From: Propionivibrio dicarboxylicus
GTDB taxonomy: Bacteria > Pseudomonadota > Gammaproteobacteria > Burkholderiales > Rhodocyclaceae
Direction of reading: 5' to 3'
DNA length: 64,000 nucleotides
Assembly (NCBI GenBank): GCA_945902805.1
Contig: CAMDMZ010000019.1
Coordinates: 1-64,000 of the forward strand
Below, one piece after another: positions 25,669-34,677 of this stretch (within the stretch, counting starts at the first letter, position 1; the number at the start of each line of letters is the position of its first letter). Under the pieces are notes generated by a model. It worked only from the letters and a program-made list of their open reading frames with translations. It had not been told where the DNA came from and searched no databases. Made by a program: the position numbers and the translations under genes.

Positions 25669-28600
25669 TGACACGACGCCGTTGGATGCACCGTTGGATG
25701 CACCGCTGGATTCACTTCGGTGCTGTTCTCGCTCTGTTCGGCATGCTGGGCTCGGCGCTGGCGCTCGAAAGTGCCGATTCGCTGTTGAAGATTGGCGTCC
25801 TCGCCTATCGCGGCAAAGAGCAGGCGATCAAAGAATGGCAAGGCCACGCCGACTATCTCGCCGAAAAGCTGGCACCGCGCCGCTTCGAGATCGTGCCACT
25901 GACTCTCGAGGAATTCCCCCCGGCGATCGAAAAACGCACCATCGATCTGTTCACCACCAACACCGGCCATTACGTTGAACTTGAGGCAGGCGGCCGCAGC
26001 ACGCGTTTCGCCACCATGCGCGTGGCCGGCCCCAAGGGTCCCATCGACAAATTTGGTGGCACCGCCATTGTCCGCAGTGATCGCACCGATATAAACAACT
26101 ATGCCGACCTGGCCGGTCTGACGATTGCGATTCCCAATTTCGGTGGCTTTGGCGGCTGGCAGGTGCATCAGCGTGAAGCCCTGGCGCAAGGCATCGAACT
26201 TGTCCGCACGTCGCGGGTTATCGAGAGCAAGACCCAGGACAAAGTGATGGAAGATGTCCTCACCGGGCGCGCCGATGTCGGCTTTGTACGCTCCGACCTG
26301 ATCGAATCCCTGGTTGCCGCCGGCAAGCTGGATCTGGCCCAGGTCCGGGTAATCAACCCGCAGAAAACTGCCGAGTATCCCTACCTGCATAGCACTCGTC
26401 TCTATCCGCACTGGCCTTTTGCCCGGCTCGATCATGTTTCCGAGGAATTGACTCGCGAGCTGTTGATTGCCCTGTTGCAAATACCGCCAGGTCACCCGGC
26501 GGCGAAGGCAGCCAACATCTACGGCTGGACACTCGGGCAGAACTACCAGCCCGTGCATGACATGTTTCTCGAACTGCGCCTGCCGCCTTACAACAACCTG
26601 CCGGTTTCGCTCAACGATGTCATGGGGCGCTACGGACAACTGATCGTATTCATCTCGGTTACCGTCATCACGATTCTATTGCTGGCGCTGTGGTTCATCA
26701 CCCGTGGCAATCTGGCGCTCAAGCGCAGCCAGGGCCAATTGCGCCTCGCTGCCGGTGTTTTCGAACATGCCCAGGAAGGCATCCTGATCACCGATACCAA
26801 AGGCTTAGTGATCGATGTCAATGACACCTTCCTCGCCTTGACCGGCTACGCCCGCAGTGAAGTCGTGGGCAAGAACCCACGCTTTCTCTCCTCAGGCCGT
26901 CAGGATGCCAATTTCTACAAGTCCATGTGGGCTGCCCTGACCAGCAGCGGTAACTGGCGCGGCGAGCTGTGGAACCGACGCAAGGATGGCAGTCTCTACG
27001 TCCAGCGCACCAGCATTTCAGCGGTCCGCGATACCCACGGCGCCATCAGTCACTACATCGGCCTCTCCTACGACGTCACCGCCTTGCGCGAGAGCCAGGA
27101 GCAGCTCGAACAAATGGCTTACTTTGACGCACTCACCGGCTTGCCGAATCGTCGTTTGCTCGCCGACCGACTCAAGCAGGCCATCGCGCAATCCACGCGC
27201 ACCGACAAGCTGCTCGCCATCTGCTACCTCGATCTTGATGGTTTCAAGCCGATCAACGATAACTGGGGTCATGCCGCCGGCGACCGGCTGCTGGTCGACG
27301 CCTCATCGCGCTTGACCAGTTCCGTGCGTACGGGTGACACCGTCAGCCGCCTTGGCGGCGATGAGTTCGTGGTACTACTCGAAAACCTGTCGCATATTGA
27401 TGAATGCGAGTATGCGATCGAGCGCATCCGGCAAGCCTTGAACCAGCCATTCCGTCTGACCGAAGGCGATGCCCAGGTATCGGCAAGCATCGGCGTCACG
27501 CTGTTCCCGATCGATAGTTCCGATCCCGATACCTTGATCCGTCATGCCGACCAGGCCATGTATGCGGCCAAGCAGGGCGGGCGCAACCGCTACCAGTTGT
27601 TCGATGCCGGCGGCGATCGACTGTCCGGGGCCCGGCGCGAGGCTATGGGCGCAATCCAGCAGGCGATAGAGCACGACGAATTCCTGTTGTACTTCCAGCC
27701 CAAGGTCAATATGCGCAGCGGCGAAATTGTCGGTGCTGAAGCTCTGGTGCGCTGGGAACACCCGGAACGCGGCTTCCTTCACCCCGCCGAATTTCTGCCG
27801 GCGATCGATTTCGTCGGCATGCAGACTGCACTCGGTGACTGGGTGCTGCGTGCCGCCATCCGTCAGATCGCGGCCTGGGCCGACGCCGGCCACTCCCTTT
27901 CGGTCAGCATCAATGTCGCCGCCGAGCAACTGCAACACACCGATTTCATTGACAAATTGCAGGCCGCATTAGCCGCCTTCCCTGCCGCCAAGCCCGATCA
28001 GATCGAACTGGAACTGCTGGAAACGGCTGCCCTGCACGACCTGACCGAAGTGGCCGGCGTCATCGAACGCTGCCAGGCGCTGGGCATTCATTTCGCCATT
28101 GACGATTTTGGCACCGGCTATTCCTCGCTCACCTATCTGAAGCAACTGAACGCCCGCACCTTGAAGGTCGATCAGTCCTTCGTTCGCGACATGCTTGAGG
28201 ACCCCGACGATCTCGCTATTGTCGATGGCATCGTCGGACTTGCCGCTGCGTTCCGGCGTCAAGTGGTGGCCGAAGGTGTCGAGACCATCGAACACGGTCG
28301 CTTGCTGCTCCAGTTGGGCTGCGAACTGGCCCAAGGCTATGGCATTGCGCGGCCGATGGCCCCGGAAAAGCTCATCGCATGGTTACCGCAATGGCATCAA
28401 CCGAAAGAATGGATCGGCATCACACCTTGGCCGCGCGAGGATCTGCCCCTGCTGACCATGGAGGTCGAACACCGGCGCTGGATCACAAATTTCACGGCGA
28501 TCATGCAACGCACGCCGGGCGAGAAATCCGAAACGGATGAGGAAATCAAGATGCCGCCACTGGACCCTCATCAGTGCCGTTTTGGCCGCTGGCTCGACGC

Positions 28601-28811
28601 CACGGGTCGGCGTCGCTATGGGCATTTGTCGGTGCTCCAGGAACTCGATATCCGCCATCAGGCCGTGCATCACAAGGGCCATGAGTTGGCCACGGTGTGG
28701 CAAGCGGACCCGGATGCCGCGCGTGCTCGTGTACATGAACTGGCAAGTTGTCGCGACAGTCTTCTGCTCAGCCTGGCTGATTTGCGAGTAGCGGCGCTCA
28801 GGCATCATTGA
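25668..28811 (+). CDS. PhnD-like sensor-PAS-GGDEF-EAL-CZB protein
   Basis: This protein has 1047 residues. A signal or anchor preceded by the tandem WMHRWMHRWIH is followed by a PhnD/phosphonate-type solute-binding domain (about 40-310, IGVLAYRGKEQAIKEW, TGRADVGFVRSDL) and a TM helix (about 325-345). Then come PAS, GGDEF (RLGGDEF at 563, I-site RTGD kept) and EAL (GAEALVRWEHPE at about 690, DDFGTGYSS). The C-terminal domain resembles CZB zinc sensors (HQCRFGRW, then RHQAVHHKGHE). Periplasmic solute and cytoplasmic zinc or redox cues could thus both set c-di-GMP turnover. Catalytic motifs look intact in both enzyme domains. Confidence 0.92.
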   Translation: MTRRRWMHRWMHRWIHFGAVLALFGMLGSALALESADSLLKIGVLAYRGKEQAIKEWQGHADYLAEKLAPRRFEIVPLTLEEFPPAIEKRTIDLFTTNTGHYVELEAGGRSTRFATMRVAGPKGPIDKFGGTAIVRSDRTDINNYADLAGLTIAIPNFGGFGGWQVHQREALAQGIELVRTSRVIESKTQDKVMEDVLTGRADVGFVRSDLIESLVAAGKLDLAQVRVINPQKTAEYPYLHSTRLYPHWPFARLDHVSEELTRELLIALLQIPPGHPAAKAANIYGWTLGQNYQPVHDMFLELRLPPYNNLPVSLNDVMGRYGQLIVFISVTVITILLLALWFITRGNLALKRSQGQLRLAAGVFEHAQEGILITDTKGLVIDVNDTFLALTGYARSEVVGKNPRFLSSGRQDANFYKSMWAALTSSGNWRGELWNRRKDGSLYVQRTSISAVRDTHGAISHYIGLSYDVTALRESQEQLEQMAYFDALTGLPNRRLLADRLKQAIAQSTRTDKLLAICYLDLDGFKPINDNWGHAAGDRLLVDASSRLTSSVRTGDTVSRLGGDEFVVLLENLSHIDECEYAIERIRQALNQPFRLTEGDAQVSASIGVTLFPIDSSDPDTLIRHADQAMYAAKQGGRNRYQLFDAGGDRLSGARREAMGAIQQAIEHDEFLLYFQPKVNMRSGEIVGAEALVRWEHPERGFLHPAEFLPAIDFVGMQTALGDWVLRAAIRQIAAWADAGHSLSVSINVAAEQLQHTDFIDKLQAALAAFPAAKPDQIELELLETAALHDLTEVAGVIERCQALGIHFAIDDFGTGYSSLTYLKQLNARTLKVDQSFVRDMLEDPDDLAIVDGIVGLAAAFRRQVVAEGVETIEHGRLLLQLGCELAQGYGIARPMAPEKLIAWLPQWHQPKEWIGITPWPREDLPLLTMEVEHRRWITNFTAIMQRTPGEKSETDEEIKMPPLDPHQCRFGRWLDATGRRRYGHLSVLQELDIRHQAVHHKGHELATVWQADPDAARARVHELASCRDSLLLSLADLRVAALRHH

Positions 28812-28846
28812 CGCGCATCGTGCATGCGCGTAAATTGCGCGCATCG
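28811..28846. promoter_or_regulatory. Candidate operator of the ccd-type module
   Basis: TGCGCG (28825-28830) and CGCGCA (28838-28843) form an inverted repeat around TAAATTG. The hepta/octamer CGCGCATCG is also directly repeated at 28812-28820 and 28838-28846. It lies just before the antitoxin ribosome site, as expected for autoregulation. Confidence 0.4.
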
Positions 28847-28864
28847 ATTGCCAAGGAGCTTGTC

Positions 28865-29101
28865 GTGAGCGCCTCACCCAAGAAAGCCGCCAATCTTACT
28901 GTGCGTGCCGATCTGCTCGAAGATGCCCGTACCTACAAGATCAACCTGTCGCAAACCCTTGAAACCGCGCTTGCTGCCGAACTGAAGAAGCGCCGCGAAA
29001 CCGAGTGGCTGGAGCAGAACAAGGCGGCCATTGAAGCCTACAACCAGGAGATCGCCGAACATGGACTCTTCAGCGACAACTTCCGCAGCTTCTGCCGATG
29101 A
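28865..29101 (+). CDS. CcdA-type antitoxin
   Basis: GTG at 28865, with AAGGAG 7 nt upstream, is the likely start; an upstream TTG in frame lacks a ribosome site. The 78-residue product has a ribbon-helix-helix N-terminus (KAANLTVRADLLEDARTYKINLSQTLE). It has the typical CcdA C-terminal tail, rich in Glu/Trp/Asn and ending in SDNFRSF. This tail wraps and neutralises CcdB. It overlaps the toxin gene by 4 nt. Chromosomal ccd modules can stabilise regions or respond to stress. Confidence 0.88.
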   Translation: MSASPKKAANLTVRADLLEDARTYKINLSQTLETALAAELKKRRETEWLEQNKAAIEAYNQEIAEHGLFSDNFRSFCR

Positions 29102-29415
29102 GCCAATTCGACGTATTCCGCAATCCCGATCCCGGTAGCCAGGCGCGTATCCCCTTCGTTGTCGTTCTGCAATCCGACCTGCTCGACGCCGTCGATAATC
29201 ACGTCGTCGCGCCACTGCGAGCCAAACATGAGAGTCATATCGTTCCCGTCCTCCGGCTCAACCCCCACGTCATGATCGATGACGAAGAGTACCTGGTGCG
29301 GGTGCAGGATCTGGCCACCGTGCCACGCCGTATGCTGAAGGAAAAAGTCGCCACCCTCGCTCCCCAACGCGAGGAAATCCTCGCCGCCCTCGATTTTCTT
29401 TTTACCGGATTTTGA
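29098..29415 (+). CDS. CcdB-type gyrase-poison toxin
   Basis: This protein has 105 residues, close to the 101 of F-plasmid CcdB. It has MSQFDVFRNPDPGSQARIPF at the N-terminus and FVVVLQSDLLDAVDNHVVAPL. It ends in ILAALDFLFTGF; the C-terminal region of CcdB contacts GyrA, with the terminal Trp-Gly-Ile of F CcdB replaced here. That replacement may alter potency; this is inference. It is translationally coupled to the antitoxin through an ATGA overlap. Confidence 0.88.
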   Translation: MSQFDVFRNPDPGSQARIPFVVVLQSDLLDAVDNHVVAPLRAKHESHIVPVLRLNPHVMIDDEEYLVRVQDLATVPRRMLKEKVATLAPQREEILAALDFLFTGF

Positions 29416-29428
29416 ACAAGGAACCACC

Positions 29429-31093
29429 ATGGCTCAATATGTAATGTCGATGCACCGCGTGAACAAGATCGTTCCACCCAAGCGCACCATCATCAAGGAC
29501 ATCTCCCTCTCCTTCTTCCCCGGTGCCAAGATCGGTTTGCTGGGCTTGAACGGTTCCGGCAAATCCACCGTGCTGCGCATCATGGCGGGAGCGGACAAGG
29601 AATACGACGGCGAGGTGCAATGGCAGCCGAACATGAAGATCGGTTATCTGGCGCAGGAACCGCAACTCGATGCGACCAAGACAGTGAAGCAGGAAGTCGA
29701 ATCCGGCCTCGTCGAACTCATGGAAGCCAAGCAGAAACTCGAAGAGGTCTATGCCGCCTATGCCGAAGAAGGCGCCGACTTCGACAAGTTGGCCGAAGAA
29801 CAGGCCAAGTACGAAAACATCATTTCCACCGCTGGTGCCGACGTTGAAACCCAGATGGAAATCGCCGCCGATGCCCTCGGCCTGCCCGACTGGGACGCCA
29901 TCATCGGCACGCTTTCCGGCGGCGAAAAACGTCGGGTTGCCCTGTGCAAGCTGCTACTCTCACGCCCCGACATGCTGCTGCTCGACGAACCGACCAACCA
30001 CCTCGATGCCGAGTCGGTCGAGTGGCTGGAACAGTTCCTCACCCGCTTCCCAGGCACCGTCGTCGCCGTCACCCACGACCGCTACTTCCTCGACAACGCC
30101 GCCGAATGGATACTGGAACTTGACCGTGGCCAGGGCATCCCATGGAAGGGCAATTATTCCAGTTGGCTGGAGCAAAAAGGTGCCCGTCTGGAAACCGAGC
30201 AGAAGCAGGAAGATGCCCACCGCAAGGCCATGAAGCAGGAACTGGAATGGGTGCGCCAGGGCGCTAAGGCCCGTCAGTCCAAGAGCAAGGCGCGTCTCGC
30301 CCGTTATGAGGAAATGTCGAACACCGAATACCAGAAACGCAACGAGACCCAGGAAATCTTCATTCCGCCCGGCGAGCGTCTCGGTGACAAGGTGATCGAG
30401 TTCAACGGCGTGAGCAAAGCCTTCGGCGACCGTCTGCTAATCGACAATCTTAGTTTCAGCGTGCCACCCGGCGCCATCGTCGGTGTCATCGGCCCTAACG
30501 GCGCCGGCAAGTCGACGCTGTTCAAGATGATCCAAAGCAAGGAACAGCCGGATTCGGGCGAAATCGTCATCGGCACCACGGTCAAGATCGCCGCCGTCGA
30601 TCAATCGCGCGAGGGGCTGGACGGAAGCAAAACCGTGTTCGATGCGGTCTCCAACGGCGCCGACATCCTCACCGTCGGTAAGTTTGAAATGCCCAGCCGC
30701 GCCTACCTCGGCCGCTTCAACTTCAAGGGTGGCGATCAGCAAAAGATCGTCGGCAACCTCTCCGGCGGCGAACGCGGCCGCCTGCATCTGGCGACCACCC
30801 TGATCGCCGGCGGCAACGTGTTGCTGCTCGACGAACCCTCCAACGACCTCGACGTGGAAACCCTACGCGCCCTGGAAGACGCGCTGCTCGAATTCTCCGG
30901 CTGCGCGATGATCATCAGCCACGATCGCTGGTTCCTCGATCGCATCTGCACCCACATCCTGGCCTGCGAAGGCAATTCGCAATGGAGCTTCTTCGCCGGT
31001 AACTATCAGGAATATGAAGAGGACAAGCGCAAGCGTCTGGGCGAGGAAGGTGCCAAGCCACATCGGATTCGCTACAAACCGATTTGCCGGTAA
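29429..31093 (+). CDS. ettA: Energy-dependent translational throttle protein EttA (ABC-F)
   Basis: This protein has 554 residues, the size of E. coli EttA (555). Two ABC domains each have Walker A ([18 protein letters not shown]), a signature ([22 protein letters not shown]) and Walker B ([25 protein letters not shown]). They are joined by a charged linker. An arm-like insertion in the first domain and the C-terminal [11 protein letters not shown] are EttA-specific. It binds the ribosomal E site and gates the first peptide bond according to the ATP/ADP ratio. CAAGGA precedes the ATG. It is followed within 6 nt by a small membrane protein gene and rlhA. Confidence 0.95.
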   Translation: MAQYVMSMHRVNKIVPPKRTIIKDISLSFFPGAKIGLLGLNGSGKSTVLRIMAGADKEYDGEVQWQPNMKIGYLAQEPQLDATKTVKQEVESGLVELMEAKQKLEEVYAAYAEEGADFDKLAEEQAKYENIISTAGADVETQMEIAADALGLPDWDAIIGTLSGGEKRRVALCKLLLSRPDMLLLDEPTNHLDAESVEWLEQFLTRFPGTVVAVTHDRYFLDNAAEWILELDRGQGIPWKGNYSSWLEQKGARLETEQKQEDAHRKAMKQELEWVRQGAKARQSKSKARLARYEEMSNTEYQKRNETQEIFIPPGERLGDKVIEFNGVSKAFGDRLLIDNLSFSVPPGAIVGVIGPNGAGKSTLFKMIQSKEQPDSGEIVIGTTVKIAAVDQSREGLDGSKTVFDAVSNGADILTVGKFEMPSRAYLGRFNFKGGDQQKIVGNLSGGERGRLHLATTLIAGGNVLLLDEPSNDLDVETLRALEDALLEFSGCAMIISHDRWFLDRICTHILACEGNSQWSFFAGNYQEYEEDKRKRLGEEGAKPHRIRYKPICR

Positions 31094-31099
31094 ATTCGT

Positions 31100-31777
31100 G
31101 TGAAATACTTTCTCGCCTTGCTGGCCCTGATCATTCTCGCCCTCCTGGCGCCGCTCCTCTTTGTTTCCGAAAAGCAGGCGCAGGCACCTGCCACGCATGG
31201 TATGCCCTGGCAGATCGAAACGCCTGCGGCGGGTCAGTCGCAGGTTTTTGGGCTGGTACTCGGTACTACCCCGGCGCTCCCCGCAAGTTCGCTGGCCGAC
31301 GCGCGGCGACTGTCGCGCGAAACACCCAAGCTGGCGCTTGTCGCCCCCGCCGACGATGCGCTCTCGCTCGAAGCCTATTTCGAGACCATCGCCCTCGGTC
31401 CCCTCTCCGGCAAACTGTTGGTGACGCTCGATGTCGCCCCGGCCGAGTTGCAGGCCATGCGCGAACGGGCGGCGAAATCCGACTACATGAGTACAGGTAC
31501 CAAGCAGTTCCTGCTCAATGAAGCCGACCGTACACGAGCGGAATCCCTGCCCTTGCGCGCCATCGCCTTCATTCCGTCCGGCAGCCTCGATGAAGCAGTG
31601 ATCCTGCAGCGCTTTGGCACACCAGCCGAACGCATCCGTCAGGGCGAGACGCTGGAACATTTCCTCTATCCGGAAAAGGGTCTCGACGTCGTCCTCGACA
31701 GCAAGGGCAAGGAAGTCCTGCAGTATGTCGCCCCCGCTCAATTTGCCCGCCTGCGCGAGCCGCTGATCGCCAAATGA
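31100..31777 (+). CDS. Conserved-looking membrane-anchored protein of unknown function
   Basis: This protein has 225 residues from a GTG. An N-terminal hydrophobic segment (MKYFLALLALIILALLAPLL) is an uncleaved anchor or signal. The remainder is soluble and mixed alpha/beta, with GQSQVFGLVLG, LALVAPADDALSLEAYFETI and FGTPAERIRQGETLEHFLYP. The last part resembles the SmpA/OmlA-type phrase about a genetic address line ('fG.P..r...g....w.Y'), but the similarity is weak. It sits between ettA and rlhA with a 4-nt overlap to rlhA, so all three are co-transcribed. I assign no function. Confidence 0.7.
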   Translation: MKYFLALLALIILALLAPLLFVSEKQAQAPATHGMPWQIETPAAGQSQVFGLVLGTTPALPASSLADARRLSRETPKLALVAPADDALSLEAYFETIALGPLSGKLLVTLDVAPAELQAMRERAAKSDYMSTGTKQFLLNEADRTRAESLPLRAIAFIPSGSLDEAVILQRFGTPAERIRQGETLEHFLYPEKGLDVVLDSKGKEVLQYVAPAQFARLREPLIAK

Positions 31778-33678
31778 ACAACGCCCTCGAACTGCTCGCT
31801 CCGGCGAAAAACGCCGACGTTGGCATCGAAGCCATCCGCCATGGTGCCGACGCCGTGTATATCGGCGGTCCGGCTTTCGGCGCGCGTTATGGCGCCGGCA
31901 ACACCGTGGCCGACATCGAGCGCCTTGCCGACTTTGCACATCGTTTCCATGCCAAAATCTTCGTCACCCTCAATACCATCCTACGTGACGACGAACTGGA
32001 CGATGCGCGGAAGCTCGCCTGGCAATTGCATGAAGCCGGCGCAGATGCGCTGATCGTGCAGGACATGGGCCTGCTCGAACTGGATCTGCCACCGATCCAG
32101 TTGCACGCCTCGACCCAGACCGATATCCGCAGCGCGGAGAAGGCCCGTTTCCTGCGGGACGTCGGGTTTTCGCAGATCGTCCTGGCACGCGAGCTCTCGC
32201 TCGACGAGATCCGCGCCGTACATCAAAAAGTCGGCTCTGGCGAGACGGCGGAAAGACCGCTGACGCTGGAATTCTTCATCCACGGCGCCCTCTGCGTCGC
32301 CTTTTCCGGCCAGTGCTACATCAGCCACGCCCACACCGGCCGCAGCGCCAATCGCGGCGAATGCTCCCAAGCCTGCCGCCTGCCCTACACGCTGGAAGAC
32401 AAGCAGGGGCGCATCGTCGCCCACGAAAAGCATCTACTGTCGATGAAGGACAACGATCAGAGCGCCAACCTGCGTGCGTTGGCCGATGCCGGCATTCGCT
32501 CGTTCAAGATCGAGGGTCGGCTCAAAGATGCGGCCTACGTCAAGAACGCCACGGCACATTACCGGCAGTTGATCGACACCATCCTCGTCGACGCGCCGGA
32601 ATATTCCCGCGCCTCGTCCGGGCACTGCAGCTACACCTTCACCCCGCGCCCGGAAAAGACCTTCAACCGTGGCGCCACCGATTATTTCGTCAATGGCCGC
32701 CAGCCCGACATCGGCGCCTTCGATACGCCCAGCTTTGCCGGAGAGGAAAGCGGCACCATCACCCGCATCGGACCGGACTGGATCGAGGTCGACAGCGAAG
32801 AGAACTTTGCCAATGGCGACGGCATCAGCTACATGGCGCGTGGCAAGACCCTTTCCGGCATGCGCATCAACGTCGCAGAAGGCAAGCGTCTGTTCCCCAA
32901 CGAGATGCCGGAAGACCTCAAGGTCGGCATGCCGGTCTATCGCAATCGCGACCAGGCGTTCGAACGCCTGCTGGAGAAGGACTCGGCCGAGCGCCGCATT
33001 CCAGTCCGCCTCATGCTCGGCGAAACCGCCGACGGCTTTGGACTGTGCGTGTGCGACGACGAGGGCAGCAGCATCGTCGCCACGACGGCACTGGCCAAGG
33101 AAAAAGCCAAGGATCCACGCAAGTCGCTCGTCTCGCTGGGCGAACACCTGGGCAAGCTTGGCAGCACCGATTTCAAGGCGACCGAGATCAAGATCAGTTT
33201 TTCGGCTCCGTGGTTCCTCCCCGCATCGACCGTCAACGCCCTGCGCCGCGAGGCCGTCGACATGATGATTGCAGCCCGCGAAACCAACCGGCCACGTCTG
33301 CCTCGGGCAGTACCCGTCGAACCGCCTGCCCCCTATCCGGAACGCGAACTCAGTTACCTTGGCAACGTGCTCAACAACCACGCCCGCGAGTTCTACCGCA
33401 AACATGGCGTCGAACTGATTGCCGATGCCTATGAAGCCGATACCACGCCGGGCGACGTCTCGCTGATGATCACCAAGCACTGCCTGCGTTATAGCTACAG
33501 CCTGTGTCCGAAAGAGGCCAAGGGCTGGGTCAAGGGCGTGAATGCCGAGCCGATGACGCTGGTCAATGGCAAGGAACGCTTGCTACTGCGCTTCGACTGC
33601 AAGGCATGTGAAATGCATGTCGTCGGCAAGATGAAGAAGCATCGCCGGATCACCATTGTTCCTGTTCCTGGCCACTGA
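31774..33678 (+). CDS. rlhA: 23S rRNA C2501 hydroxylase, peptidase U32 family (RlhA/YdcP)
   Basis: This protein has 634 residues; E. coli RlhA has 653. It has LELLAPAKNADVGIEAIRHG, YIGGPAFGAR, STQTDIRSAEKARFL, EFFIHGALCVAFSGQCYIS, RGECSQACRLPY and SFKIEGRLKD. The cysteines define the U32 Fe-S site. C-terminal SLMITKHCLRYSYSLCPKE and RFDCKACEMHV provide further conserved Cys. It hydroxylates C2501 at the peptidyl-transferase centre. A dispersed-repeat copy (32226-32249) inserts QKVGSGETAE before the conserved LEFFIHG strand. A second copy begins at the last base of the stop codon. Confidence 0.9.
   Translation: MNNALELLAPAKNADVGIEAIRHGADAVYIGGPAFGARYGAGNTVADIERLADFAHRFHAKIFVTLNTILRDDELDDARKLAWQLHEAGADALIVQDMGLLELDLPPIQLHASTQTDIRSAEKARFLRDVGFSQIVLARELSLDEIRAVHQKVGSGETAERPLTLEFFIHGALCVAFSGQCYISHAHTGRSANRGECSQACRLPYTLEDKQGRIVAHEKHLLSMKDNDQSANLRALADAGIRSFKIEGRLKDAAYVKNATAHYRQLIDTILVDAPEYSRASSGHCSYTFTPRPEKTFNRGATDYFVNGRQPDIGAFDTPSFAGEESGTITRIGPDWIEVDSEENFANGDGISYMARGKTLSGMRINVAEGKRLFPNEMPEDLKVGMPVYRNRDQAFERLLEKDSAERRIPVRLMLGETADGFGLCVCDDEGSSIVATTALAKEKAKDPRKSLVSLGEHLGKLGSTDFKATEIKISFSAPWFLPASTVNALRREAVDMMIAARETNRPRLPRAVPVEPPAPYPERELSYLGNVLNNHAREFYRKHGVELIADAYEADTTPGDVSLMITKHCLRYSYSLCPKEAKGWVKGVNAEPMTLVNGKERLLLRFDCKACEMHVVGKMKKHRRITIVPVPGH
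32226..32249 (+). repeat. 24-bp dispersed repeat, copy 5 (in rlhA)
   Basis: AAAAGTCGGCTCTGG then CGAGACGGC (three mismatches), read as KVGSGETA between two conserved segments of RlhA. Confidence 0.85.
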
Positions 33679-33701
33679 AAAGTCGGTTCTGGCGGGACGG
33701 C
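33678..33701 (+). repeat. 24-bp dispersed repeat, copy 6 (intergenic rlhA-dusC)
   Basis: AAAAGTCGGTTCTGG then CGGGACGGC, followed by ACTGCAAC, which resembles the extension of copy 1. This is the only intergenic copy; it starts on the last base of the rlhA stop codon. Confidence 0.9.
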
Positions 33702-33720
33702 ACTGCAACACGACACGACG

Positions 33721-34677
33721 ATGACACGGCTCGTTCTCGCCCCCATGGAGGGCCTCGCCGACGACGTCCTGCGCGAGGTACTGACGACAGCCGGCGGCTA
33801 TGACTGGTGCGTTACCGAGTTCGTCCGCGTTACTGACACGGTGCTGCCACATGCCGCGTTTACCCGTCTCTCGCCTGAACTGAAGAACGCCTCGCGCACA
33901 CGTAGCGGCACACCCGTGCGGGTGCAACTGCTGGGCTCCAGCCCGACCATGCTGGCGGCCAATGCCGGACATCTCGCGGCCCTCAATCCGGCCGGCATCG
34001 ACCTCAACTTTGGCTGTCCGACACCGCTGGTCAATCGCAATCGGGGCGGAGCCGCCCTGCTCGACGAACCGGAATTGCTCTTCAGCATCGTCGCCGCCGT
34101 GCGTCGCGCCGTCCCGGCGACGATTCCGGTCACAGCCAAAATGCGCCTCGGCATCGACGACACCAGCCGCACGCTCGACTGCGCCCGAGCGCTGGAAGCT
34201 GGCGGCGCCGATGAGTTGGTGGTTCATGCCCGCACCAAGCAGGACGGCTACCGCCCGCCGGCGCGCTGGGAGTGGATCGCCGAGATTCGCGACGTGGTCA
34301 AGCTGCCGCTGATCGCCAATGGCGAAGTGTGGAATCTCACGGATTACCGCGACATTTGTCGGGTTACCGGCTGCCACGACGTCATGCTCGGCCGCGGCGC
34401 GGTGGCCGATCCACTGCTGGCAACGCGCATCCGCAGCGACACAGACCACAACACCGCCGCCGACTGGGAACTCATTAAGCAGTTGATCACCACGTTCTGG
34501 GACAAGGTGCAAGCCAAGGTGCTGCCGCATCAATCGCCCGGTCGCCTTAAGCAATGGCTGGGCATGATGCAACGCAATTACCCGCAAGCGGAGACGCTCT
34601 ACGCCGACATCCGCCAACTAAAACGCGCACCAGAAATCAGCGCCGTCTTTCGCCACGCGCTGACTCCCACGCCATGA
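33721..34677 (+). CDS. dusC: tRNA-dihydrouridine(16) synthase
   Basis: This protein has 318 residues. The flavin-binding TIM barrel starts LVLAPMEGLADDVLRE and has the DusC-type phrase DWCVTEFVRV. The active-site Cys is in NFGCPTPLVNRNRGGAALL. KMRLGIDD, VVHARTKQDGYRPPARW and MLGRGAVADP follow; the R-P-P-A-W phrase is typical of DusC rather than DusA/B. It uses NADPH to reduce U16 of tRNA. It overlaps the radical SAM gene by 4 nt. Its neighbours (rlhA, truC, an RlmI-like methylase) also act on RNA. Confidence 0.92.
   Translation: MTRLVLAPMEGLADDVLREVLTTAGGYDWCVTEFVRVTDTVLPHAAFTRLSPELKNASRTRSGTPVRVQLLGSSPTMLAANAGHLAALNPAGIDLNFGCPTPLVNRNRGGAALLDEPELLFSIVAAVRRAVPATIPVTAKMRLGIDDTSRTLDCARALEAGGADELVVHARTKQDGYRPPARWEWIAEIRDVVKLPLIANGEVWNLTDYRDICRVTGCHDVMLGRGAVADPLLATRIRSDTDHNTAADWELIKQLITTFWDKVQAKVLPHQSPGRLKQWLGMMQRNYPQAETLYADIRQLKRAPEISAVFRHALTPTP

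Noticed and set aside
27722..27740. TCGGTGCTGAAGC as another copy of the 24-bp repeat
   Set aside because: Only about ten bases match and the second half is absent.
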